From the NCBI GenBank assembly GCA_964520905.1, contig CAZFQL010000010.1:98423-162422 (forward strand): a stretch of 64,000 nt of DNA, in the 5' to 3' direction. The position numbers were made by a program, and so were the translations under genes. This stretch comes from JAGVIE01 sp964520905 (GTDB taxonomy: Bacteria > Bacteroidota > Ignavibacteria > UBA10030 > SZUA-254). Positions 8,741-15,363 of the stretch are shown piece after piece; the stretch's first letter is position 1; each line of letters opens with the position of its first letter. The notes below the pieces were generated by a model. It was given only the letters and a program-made list of their open reading frames with translations. It was not told where the DNA came from and did not search any database.

Positions 8741-10053
8741 AAACGATTCTTCAACTGATTCGAAAGGATTATAAGTTATTTTGGAGCGACAGGCGTGCAG
8801 TAACGATGACGTTCATCATCCCGATTGCATTGATTATAATCTGGGGAGCAGTTTTTGGAAATATCAATAAGGGTGGAACCGCCACAAAGCTTCATATTGC
8901 ATTTCTGAACAACAGCTCGTCTCCCATTGGAAAGAAAATCGAGCGGGTACTCGATTCTTCCAAAACTTTTGTGCTTATCAAGTTATACAAGGACGAAAAC
9001 GGCAAGCGTATTCCATTCGATACTGCTTCCATTCAGAATTTTGTGAGGAAGGGCAGTGTATCGGCGGCGCTTGTGATTCCAGCTGATGCCTTATCCGATA
9101 CAGCTTTCGGATTGAAATTGAAATTCTACTACGATCCCAAGAATGATCTTGAAATGCAGATGATAGAAGGTATGCTGCAAAAAACAATAATGACAGAAAT
9201 ACCGGATATATTTACACAGGGGATGAAAAATCAAGCTGTGAAGTTTTTGGGATTGGATTCAGGCAAAGCGTTTAACAATGAAATTGCAAAGACGGTAGGC
9301 AAATATTTCAAGATAGATCCGAAATGGATAACTAATCCTCCGGTTGATTCAATGTTTTCAATGATGGGCGGAAGTGATAGCAGTAAGAATAGTTTTTTCC
9401 AAAACATACTTCAACTTGATAAGGTGCAGTTAGTTGGACAAGACATCGCAAACCCCTGGGCAACTCGGAGTGTTGGCGGCTGGGCAATGATGTTTCTTTT
9501 GTTTACGCTCACTGCCACATCATCCTCTTTGTTCGAGGAGAAAAAGAGCGGCGTTGTTCTGCGTCTTCTTGCCTCACCGATTTCACGTGTTCAGATACTT
9601 TGGAGCAAGTATCTTTACAATATGTCGCTCGGTTTCATTCAGCTTCTTATTCTCTTCACTGCAGGTGCCGTGCTTTACCGTATTGATATTTTCTCCAACT
9701 TTATTAATCTCGTTCTTATCATCATCGCTGCTGCAACGGCATGCACAGCATTCGGGATGCTGCTATCGTCAATCAGCAGAACAGCCGGTCAAGCCAACGG
9801 TTACGGTATGTTTTTAATTCTCGCTATGAGTTCAATTGGCGGCGCGTGGTTTCCAACATCGTTCATGCCCGATTTCATACAGACGATTAGTAAGTTTACA
9901 ATCGTCTATTGGTCGATGGATGGAATATTACAAGTTCTTTGGCGTGGTGCTGGTATATTCGATATTCTTCCGCACATTGGAATATTAATGGGCATAGCTG
10001 TCCTGATAACAAGCATCAGCATCTGGCAATTCAAGAAGGGACATGTGTTTTAG
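8737..10053 (+). CDS. ABC-2 type permease
   Basis: 438 aa. One N-terminal helix (about 20-42), a large extracytoplasmic domain (about 45-245, KLHIAFLNNSS and VSAALVIPADA) and five to six C-terminal helices: the ABC2_membrane_3 (YhaP-like) architecture. It starts with TTG; the stop of the ATPase gene overlaps it (TTGA) and a strong AAGGAGGT sits at about 8723-8730. The last 15 codons (ITSISIWQFKKGHVF) recur as a diverged fragment at 13145-13192, which suggests that a second permease gene once stood downstream, as is common in such operons. Confidence 0.9.
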   Translation: MKTILQLIRKDYKLFWSDRRAVTMTFIIPIALIIIWGAVFGNINKGGTATKLHIAFLNNSSSPIGKKIERVLDSSKTFVLIKLYKDENGKRIPFDTASIQNFVRKGSVSAALVIPADALSDTAFGLKLKFYYDPKNDLEMQMIEGMLQKTIMTEIPDIFTQGMKNQAVKFLGLDSGKAFNNEIAKTVGKYFKIDPKWITNPPVDSMFSMMGGSDSSKNSFFQNILQLDKVQLVGQDIANPWATRSVGGWAMMFLLFTLTATSSSLFEEKKSGVVLRLLASPISRVQILWSKYLYNMSLGFIQLLILFTAGAVLYRIDIFSNFINLVLIIIAAATACTAFGMLLSSISRTAGQANGYGMFLILAMSSIGGAWFPTSFMPDFIQTISKFTIVYWSMDGILQVLWRGAGIFDILPHIGILMGIAVLITSISIWQFKKGHVF

Positions 10054-10064
10054 ATACAAAAAAT

Positions 10065-10111
10065 GTGCGACTCACTTTCAAGGTAGTACCTAGGTTGAAA
10101 GTGAGTCGCAC
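10065..10111. repeat. Inverted repeat, family 'GTGCGACTCACTTT', copy 2
   Basis: GTGCGACTCACTTTCAA (10065-10081) and its exact reverse complement TTGAAAGTGAGTCGCAC (10095-10111) form a 17-bp perfect stem around a 13-base centre. It lies 11 bases after the permease stop and marks the left edge of the accessory block; copy 3 marks the right edge. Confidence 0.92.
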
Positions 10112-10305
10112 TTAGTCCGTTTCCAGACAACAAGTTGATTTTATAAGGGAAGAATAGTATTTTACTCCAGCATTTAATGCCACCTTTCGATTTTTCCATA
10201 TATGAAGTATGTTATGAAGGAAGGGGCAAGTAGATAACATTCTCACTGCCGGCTTGTCCGCCTCTGGTGGAAATGTTATCAGGCAATTTGGTGAGATAAT
10301 TAATA

Positions 10306-10312
10306 GTTAGGC
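10306..10312 (+). other. Integron-type core site GTTAGGC (first cassette boundary)
   Basis: GTTAGGC matches the integron core consensus GTTRRRY and lies 10 bases before the TIR start codon, the same spacing as the core before the next cassette (11140-11146 to ATG 11157). Its complement GCCTAAC is met, with one change, by ACCTAAC just after the TIR stop (11010). Upstream, 10234-10279 is an imperfect hairpin (ATAACATT...AATGTTAT), but I could not define a left half of an attC or attI site. The 10112-10305 stretch otherwise shows nothing recognisable. Confidence 0.55.
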
Positions 10313-10322
10313 GCACGATCGA

Positions 10323-11003
10323 ATGCATACTAAAATTGAAAAACCAGTAAAAATATTTCTTAGTTATTCAACTAAAGACAAAAAATCAATCGGTGAGTAT
10401 AAGAAATTTCTTGAATTCTATGGATTAGATGTTTTCTTAGCACATCAAGACATTGTTCCGTCTGTAGAATGGCAAGAAACTATTTTTACCAGTTTAAAAA
10501 ACTGTGATGTTTTTGTTCCAATAGTGTCTAAAAATTTTAAGGAATCTGATTGGACAGATCAAGAATCAGGGATTGCACTTGCTTTGGATAAACGTATTCT
10601 TCCGGTTAAATTTCCTCGAAATCCATATGGTTTTTTGTCTCGTTTTCAAGGATTAAAGGGTGAAAGATATCTGGAAAAATATCTCGCTGAACAAACTATG
10701 AAGTCATTAAGTGAATATAAAGACCTAAAAAACTGCCTGCGAGATAACCTTATTAGATCTCTTAAAAGTGGATTTGATGAAATCGAAACAAGTGCAATTT
10801 TAGATATATTAATTCGACTGAACCCACTATCTACAAAGCAAATAGATTCAGTGATTACGCGTTTTCTACAAAATAAAAAATTACATAAAACAATCTTATC
10901 AAAATATATTGGAAGTTTTTTGATTATTCCAAATCATACTCGAATTAGCAATAGCACTCTTGGTGAATTTCAACGGCTTACCAACTGGAATTTTGATTCT
11001 TAA
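10323..11003 (+). CDS. TIR-domain protein (probable NADase-type defence effector)
   Basis: 226 aa. Residues 8-110 are a bacterial TIR_2-type domain: KIFLSYSTKDK, then LDVFLAHQDIVPSVEWQETI, CDVFVPIVSKNFKESDW and DQESGIALALDKRILPVKF. Glu81, after S-D-W-T-D-Q, is at the position of the catalytic Glu of NAD+-cleaving TIRs. The ~115-residue C-terminal part resembles nothing I know and would be the sensing or oligomerising part. First gene of the cassette-like array, distinctly AT-richer than its neighbours. The role in phage defence is inferred from family and context. Confidence 0.82.
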   Translation: MHTKIEKPVKIFLSYSTKDKKSIGEYKKFLEFYGLDVFLAHQDIVPSVEWQETIFTSLKNCDVFVPIVSKNFKESDWTDQESGIALALDKRILPVKFPRNPYGFLSRFQGLKGERYLEKYLAEQTMKSLSEYKDLKNCLRDNLIRSLKSGFDEIETSAILDILIRLNPLSTKQIDSVITRFLQNKKLHKTILSKYIGSFLIIPNHTRISNSTLGEFQRLTNWNFDS

Positions 11004-11009
11004 AAATGC

Positions 11010-11146
11010 ACCTAACCACTTTAATAAGGAAAAAGTCGCCACACGCGAGATCGGAAAGAAAAATTAAAAGTAAAGAGAATGAACTTGGTTCTTAAACTAC
11101 AAATCAAAAATAATTAGTGCGGCAGCTTAGCCGCCATCCGTTAGGA
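11010..11146 (+). repeat. attC-like site 1 (after the TIR cassette)
   Basis: Starts with ACCTAAC (11010-11016, fits RYYYAAC) and ends with GTTAGGA (11140-11146, fits the GTTRR part of GTTRRRY); 137 bases, within the known size range of attC sites. A GCGGC/GCCGC hairpin lies next to the right end. Pairing of the inner boxes is weak. The strongest support is that GTTAGGA is the exact reverse complement of the R'' box (TCCTAAC) at the end of the following cassette. Confidence 0.55.
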
Positions 11147-11156
11147 GAATGACAGC

Positions 11157-12128
11157 ATGACTATATGGGCTTTTAATAAAGTTGATGATGACCAAGCCAG
11201 AAAATTGGTTTACCAATCCGTCATAAATGGAAAATCACGATTTGGCTGGTCTCAAAAAGATGAGCATAATCTAAAGGGCAATGTGTGGTCTGAATGGCAC
11301 TCTAAACAGTTATTTTTGCTACAGGTGAAAAAAGGTGACTGGATTGTACATATCAACACACCTTGTTGGGGAAACTGTGTAGCTGCGCAGGCTACTTCAG
11401 AATACGGTTTTGATGAAGGTTTAGAGTGCAGCTGGGGAAGAGATTTTAGACATTTTATTGAAGTTGACACAAACAGTATCGTTGAATTTGACAGAAAAGA
11501 TAAAAATGTGCTTCCTACCGTAAATCTCAATCCAAGACAGCGATACCATAGAATCTATGCCGTTGATGATTTTCTTAAATCTATCGACAATCTGAAGTAC
11601 AATAGGGTGAATTTAAACGATGGAGAAAGCAAGGAGATTTTTCATCTAAAAGAAAAAACAGATAAATTCCTTAAAGAAATAACTTCACTTATTCATGAGA
11701 CACATAGAAGTAAAAACTTAGAGCGTTTTTTTTCTGCGGTATTTAAAAAAATACCAGGCGTTATCGATGTCAACGAAAATGGTTTTGGATGGGGGACGGA
11801 TTATGGCGCAGATTTGATTGTTACCATGCGTTCGTCAATTGGAAACATAGAGTTTGAAAATAAAATCGTTGTACAGATTAAATCTTTTGGAGGTGAACAC
11901 TATGACTTATCAGCGGTTGACCAAGTTAAAACCGGAATCACAAAATATAACGCATCTGCTGGGATGATAATCACAACCGCCGAAAAAACAGAGGAGTTGG
12001 AAAACAAGATTCAGGAAGTATCAAACGAAATAGATCGGCCGATTGACTTGTTGGCAGGAGAAGATGTGGCAAAATTTGTATTAAAAAATGCATGTGATTT
12101 GGTATTCAGGTTGGATATATTCTCCTAA
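11157..12128 (+). CDS. Mrr-type restriction endonuclease with N-terminal PUA/EVE-like domain
   Basis: 323 aa. The C-terminal half (about 180-300) has the Mrr_cat pattern: N-terminal helix 'LERFFSAVFKKIPG', Asp in GTDYGADLIV, then VVQIKSFGG (the Q-x-K variant of the PD-(D/E)xK motif), ending SAGMIITTA. The N-terminal half (WAFNKVDDD..., KKGDWIVHIN, CVAAQATSEYGF) looks like an EVE/PUA-fold reader, which would make it a type IV-like, modification-dependent nuclease; that part is inference. Its stop codon TAA lies inside the R'' box of the next attC-like site. Confidence 0.75.
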   Translation: MTIWAFNKVDDDQARKLVYQSVINGKSRFGWSQKDEHNLKGNVWSEWHSKQLFLLQVKKGDWIVHINTPCWGNCVAAQATSEYGFDEGLECSWGRDFRHFIEVDTNSIVEFDRKDKNVLPTVNLNPRQRYHRIYAVDDFLKSIDNLKYNRVNLNDGESKEIFHLKEKTDKFLKEITSLIHETHRSKNLERFFSAVFKKIPGVIDVNENGFGWGTDYGADLIVTMRSSIGNIEFENKIVVQIKSFGGEHYDLSAVDQVKTGITKYNASAGMIITTAEKTEELENKIQEVSNEIDRPIDLLAGEDVAKFVLKNACDLVFRLDIFS

Positions 12129-12181
12129 CAAATCATTGCAGCGGACGGCGTAAACGCCGCCGCTAAATTCTATCGTTATGT
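12123..12181 (+). repeat. attC site 2, 59 bases, best preserved
   Basis: Begins TCCTAAC and ends GTTATGT; exactly 59 bases, the classic '59-base element' length. The centre folds into a stem AGCGG-A-CGGCGT against ACGCCG-CCGCT with one unpaired A, the extrahelical-base feature of attC, and a short loop (AA). The R'' box is the exact complement of the core site preceding this cassette (11140-11146), and its own R' box is the exact complement of the next R'' (12636-12642). Confidence 0.82.
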
Positions 12182-12204
12182 GAGAAAATAAAGGAGAAAA
12201 GTAA

Positions 12205-12624
12205 ATGAGAGATGCTGTGCAAACTGTTGGAAACATGATTGATAAAACAACCGTTTCAATAATTAGTTCTGTTGACGAAGCTGGTTTTCCTAATACAAAA
12301 GCAATGCTTCCTCCAAGAAAAAGGGAAGGGATAAAATATCTATACTTTACAACCAATGCATCTTCTATGAGAGTAAAGCAATACACTGATAATTCAAAGG
12401 CATGTGTGTATTTCTATGACAAAAGATTTTTTAGGGGGATCATGCTCAAAGGAACAATGTCAGTATTACAGGATAAACAAACAAAAGAAATGATATGGCG
12501 AGATGGGGATGAAATGTACTATCCAAATGGTGTAACTGATCCAGATTATTGTGTGCTTAAATTTACAGCAAAAAACGGTAGATATTACAGTAATTTCAAA
12601 TCTGAAGATTTTGAAATTGAATAA
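12205..12624 (+). CDS. Pyridoxamine 5'-phosphate oxidase-fold protein
   Basis: 139 aa, the single split-barrel domain of general-stress-protein-26-like PNPOx proteins: SIISSVDEAGFPNTKAML, KYLYFTTNASSMRVKQYTDNSKACVYFYD, GIMLKGTMSVL. These proteins usually bind FMN or F420 and reduce small substrates; no substrate can be inferred. AAAGGAG precedes the ATG by about 9 bases. Carried as a gene cassette between two attC-like sites. Confidence 0.87.
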   Translation: MRDAVQTVGNMIDKTTVSIISSVDEAGFPNTKAMLPPRKREGIKYLYFTTNASSMRVKQYTDNSKACVYFYDKRFFRGIMLKGTMSVLQDKQTKEMIWRDGDEMYYPNGVTDPDYCVLKFTAKNGRYYSNFKSEDFEIE

Positions 12625-12635
12625 AAATATAAAAC

Positions 12636-12696
12636 ACATAACAACCGGCTCAAGCTGTCCACTCAACCGCGCACGTAATAAAGTTGCCTGTTAGCT
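12636..12696 (+). repeat. attC-like site 3 (after the PNPOx cassette)
   Basis: Begins ACATAAC (exact complement of core GTTATGT at 12175) and ends GTTAGCT (12690-12696); 61 bases. The left half AACAACCGGCTCAAGCTG resembles attC left arms, but the right half does not pair well with it, so the site may be degenerate. Its R' GTTAGCT is the exact complement of AGCTAAC found at 12963 and again at 13080. Confidence 0.6.
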
Positions 12697-12744
12697 TAGC
12701 TCCAGTCCGTTTGCCGCCATCAAATTTATTTAAGGAAACATTCA

Positions 12745-12972
12745 ATGAAAATTATTATAAAAATCATCCTGTTAGTTGTTCTGGTTTCGTTCTCCATCTC
12801 GGCACAACAAACGACATTTCAGGATTCCTTGCTCGATCATATGATCGGGAAGTGGGTTCTTCAGGGTACCATAGCGGGAAAAGAAACGACACACGATGTT
12901 ATCGCAGAATGGGTGCTGAGTCATCAGTACCTGCAACTTCACGAAACCTCGCGTGAGAAGAAAGCTAACTAA
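12745..12972 (+). pseudogene. Truncated exported DUF1579-like protein
   Basis: 75 codons: a signal peptide (ILLVVLVSFSISAQ) followed by LLDHMIGKWVLQGTIAG and DVIAEWVLSHQYLQLHETSREK, the first third of a DUF1579-like lipocalin-type domain. It then stops within AAGCTAACTAA, which contains the AGCTAAC box complementary to the preceding core site. Full proteins of this type are roughly 170-190 aa, so more than half is missing. Probably a cassette gene whose 3' part was lost; expression possible but function unlikely. Confidence 0.65.
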
Positions 12973-12973
12973 T

Positions 12974-13041
12974 GTGCGACTCACTTCCAACCTTGAATCT
13001 AACCTGCGGCGAAGCCGTCCCTCTGGAAAAGTGAGTCGCAC
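12974..13041. repeat. Inverted repeat, family 'GTGCGACTCACTTT', copy 3
   Basis: GTGCGACTCACTTCCA (12974-12989) pairs with TGGAAAAGTGAGTCGCAC (13024-13041) with one bulged A, around a 34-base centre that holds a small hairpin (GCGGC/GCCG). It lies directly after the truncated DUF1579 gene and marks the right edge of the cassette block. Confidence 0.88.
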
Positions 13042-13144
13042 TTCGAGGAAGGTAAAACTTCAACCCTTTGCACGAGTGAAGCTAACGAAAAAATAGTATG
13101 CTGACAGCAGAACGGACTGTCATAAGTTGATCGATAAATAGATC

Positions 13145-13192
13145 ATAACGAGCGTGAGTGCTTGGCAGTTTAAGAAAGGGCATGTGTTTTAA
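13145..13192 (+). pseudogene. Remnant of an ABC-2 permease C-terminus
   Basis: In one frame this reads ITSVSAWQFKKGHVF and stop, against ITSISIWQFKKGHVF and stop in the intact permease (10006-10053). Most base differences are at third positions (for example ACG/ACA, CAG/CAA, TTT/TTC, AAA/AAG, GGG/GGA), so the two diverged while both were coding. It is therefore more likely the last piece of a second permease gene, whose body was replaced by the cassette block, than a recent copy. An in-frame stop lies just upstream. Confidence 0.8.
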
Positions 13193-13221
13193 GAATAATT
13201 TCAAATTCAGGAGTTGAATTC

Positions 13222-13938
13222 ATGAAATCTAATAAATATGGGATTAAAATTACCTGGTATGGGCATTCAGCATTTTTGCTCGAATCACAGAGAGGTAAAA
13301 ATATTCTTATCGATCCCTGGCTTGACAATCCTAAAGCGCCTGCGGGAGCGAAGGATATTGCCAATGTCGATCTTATCCTTATCACACACGGACATTCAGA
13401 TCATATCGGAAACAGTGTTGAGATTGCAAAGCGTACCAATGCTAAGGTGATTTCTATCTTTGAAATCTCTCTCTACATTTCAGACCAGGGAATAACAAAT
13501 ACGCAAGGAATGAATAAAGGAGGAACGGTCGATATCAATGGTGTTAAAGTGACAATGGTGGATGCGAAGCACAGTTCAGGAATAGACCTCAACAGGAAAG
13601 TACTCGAAGGTGGTGAACCGGCTGGTTATGTAATTGAATTTGAAAATGGATTTAAAATTTACCATGCAGGCGACACGGCACTTTTCGGCGACATGAAACT
13701 GATCGGAGAATTTTATAAGCCGGATTTGGTTATACTGCCTATTGGCGGATTGTACACAACGGGACCCGACGAGGCAGCTTATGCATGCCAGTTATTAAAA
13801 CCAAAATATATTATCGGAATGCACTATGGAACATTTCCGGTACTAACGGGAACACCTGATGAATTACGAAGGCGGCTACCTGCAGATTTAAGGAAGAGAG
13901 TAATCGAACTCGAGGTGGGGAAACAAATTATATTCTGA
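13222..13938 (+). CDS. UPF0173 metal-dependent hydrolase (metallo-beta-lactamase fold)
   Basis: 238 aa. ITWYGHSAFLLES opens the UPF0173 family; metal-site motif HGHSDH with H56, H58, D60 and H61; further ligands in DAKHSSG, YHAGDTALFGD and GMHYGTFPVLTG. About 230 aa is the standard family length. Cytoplasmic; physiological substrate unknown. AGGAG lies about 9 bases upstream of the ATG. First intact gene after the cassette block and permease remnant. Confidence 0.92.
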   Translation: MKSNKYGIKITWYGHSAFLLESQRGKNILIDPWLDNPKAPAGAKDIANVDLILITHGHSDHIGNSVEIAKRTNAKVISIFEISLYISDQGITNTQGMNKGGTVDINGVKVTMVDAKHSSGIDLNRKVLEGGEPAGYVIEFENGFKIYHAGDTALFGDMKLIGEFYKPDLVILPIGGLYTTGPDEAAYACQLLKPKYIIGMHYGTFPVLTGTPDELRRRLPADLRKRVIELEVGKQIIF

Positions 13939-13940
13939 TA

Positions 13941-14177
13941 TCAATCAATAGTTTCTTCAGAATCTCTATCCTCAACAGGTTCAGCAATGAATATCCTGGA
14001 GCATTTATCGCCGTTAAATCGGGCAATTTTCTTACACTCTTCGTGGTGCTTACGGACAGCATCGAGATTATCAGCATCATCAGAAAAACAAAAGTCATCC
14101 AGCTTTGTGTCGCATTCGATACAGTATTTAGTTTTATCTTGGGTTGAATCTTCGGTAATCAGTATCGGTTTTTTCAT
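13941..14177 (-). CDS. Small Cys-containing protein, unknown function
   Basis: 78 aa, acidic, with C-I-E-C near residue 19, HHEEC near 46 and a further Cys, a spacing that could bind a zinc ion. No signal peptide. Ends 2 bases from the convergent UPF0173 stop. The competing plus-strand frame at 13987-14217 is less protein-like. I do not recognise the family; moderate confidence that it is a gene. Confidence 0.55.
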   Translation of the reverse strand: MKKPILITEDSTQDKTKYCIECDTKLDDFCFSDDADNLDAVRKHHEECKKIARFNGDKCSRIFIAEPVEDRDSEETID

Positions 14178-14284
14178 ATGTCTTTTTATTATTAATCACA
14201 TACATATAACATACTGAATATATCAAAATGTTCCTGAAAAAACATATAAAATCTACTTTTATTTTTTCCTTATGGAGTTCAAAG

Positions 14285-15307
14285 ATGAATCAGATCATTA
14301 TTATACTTACAGCCATCGTTCTTTCCTGTGCAAATGCGCAAGAAATACGATCTATCCGCGATGATGTAGGGTACTGCTGGAAAATGGATGAGATGACGAA
14401 ATTAATCGATTATCTGGGGAAAAATGAAACGGATAAAAAAGTCGGAAATATCATCGCAGGTATTACACCACACGATGATTATTTGTATGCCGCGCGAGTA
14501 TACTATCCACTCTTTAAAACCATAAAAGCTAAAGAAGTAGTAATCTTTGGAGTAACACACGGGACGGTGAGAAGGGAGATAGGCGATCCGAAAGATATTT
14601 TGCTATTTGATAAGTTTAAAGAGTGGAAGGGATTACACCAAAACATCAAAGTATCAGGATTGCGTGAATATATTACACAACATCTTGATACTTCGTTCTT
14701 TCAAATAAATGATAAAGCCCACACGCTGGAGCATTCGATTGAAGGGCAGTTGCCATTCCTTCAATATTACAATCCCGATATTAAGATCACACCGATTATG
14801 GTAACGGCAATGCCGTATGATAGGATGGAGGTGGTGTCGAAAATGTTGGCAGATATAATTTCAGATTATATCAAACAAAATAATTTAGAACTTGGGAAGG
14901 GTATAGTTTTTATCATCTCATCCGATGCAAATCATTATGGGAAAGACTTTAACAACATTCCATTTGGAGAAGATTATGCCGCACATCAGAAGGCAACTGA
15001 GCAAGACAGACGAATTGCAAATGATTATTTAAGTGATGTTGTTCAGCCGGAGAAAGTAAAGAAGTTCACAGATGAGATGAAGAATGTTGTTTGGTGCGGG
15101 AAGTTTTCTATACCGTTCGGCTTGTTAACGACTGAGAAAGTAGTGAAAAATGTTCTCGATAAAAATCTAACAGGAGAAATACTTCGATACTCAGATACAT
15201 ATACAGAAGGAGTGCTCCCGATTAAAGGGACTGGGTTAGGCACAACCGCGCCATTCTCGCTGAAACATTGGTGCGGATTTCTTTCAGCAGTGTTTTATTT
15301 AAAGTAG
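14285..15307 (+). CDS. Exported MEMO-family protein (AmmeMemoRadiSam system protein B-like)
   Basis: About 340 aa. AGITPHDDYLYAARVYYPLF, VVIFGVTHGT, HTLEHSIEGQLPFLQYY and FIISSDANHYG are the conserved blocks of MEMO proteins, with the His residues that line the dioxygenase-like metal site. The frame opens at 14228, but ATG 14285 has GGAG 7 bases upstream and begins a clear signal peptide (IIIILTAIVLSCANA^Q); L-S-C could also be a lipobox. An exported MEMO is unusual, as most are cytoplasmic. No AMMECR1 or radical SAM partner is adjacent. Confidence 0.87.
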   Translation: MNQIIIILTAIVLSCANAQEIRSIRDDVGYCWKMDEMTKLIDYLGKNETDKKVGNIIAGITPHDDYLYAARVYYPLFKTIKAKEVVIFGVTHGTVRREIGDPKDILLFDKFKEWKGLHQNIKVSGLREYITQHLDTSFFQINDKAHTLEHSIEGQLPFLQYYNPDIKITPIMVTAMPYDRMEVVSKMLADIISDYIKQNNLELGKGIVFIISSDANHYGKDFNNIPFGEDYAAHQKATEQDRRIANDYLSDVVQPEKVKKFTDEMKNVVWCGKFSIPFGLLTTEKVVKNVLDKNLTGEILRYSDTYTEGVLPIKGTGLGTTAPFSLKHWCGFLSAVFYLK

Positions 15308-15363
15308 AGTCCGTTCCTCAGAACGGACAGCTGGGCTGGTCCGATTTGAGAATCGGACTCTAC
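15304..15363. repeat. Double-hairpin repeat between convergent genes (likely bidirectional terminator)
   Basis: Outer arms GTAGAGTCCG and CGGACTCTAC enclose two hairpins, GTCCGTTCctcaGAACGGAC (15310-15329) and GTCCGATTtgagAATCGGAC (about 15340-15359). The left end lies just at the MEMO stop and the right arm contains the stop codon of copA on the other strand. Confidence 0.8.

Noticed and set aside
13042..13144. A final attC site at the end of the cassette array
   Set aside because: AGCTAAC is present twice (12963 and 13080), but no GTTRRRY follows within range, so no complete site can be drawn.
13145..13192. Recent duplication of the permease 3' end by the inserting element
   Set aside because: Differences are mainly synonymous, so both copies diverged under coding selection; a remnant paralogue is a better explanation.
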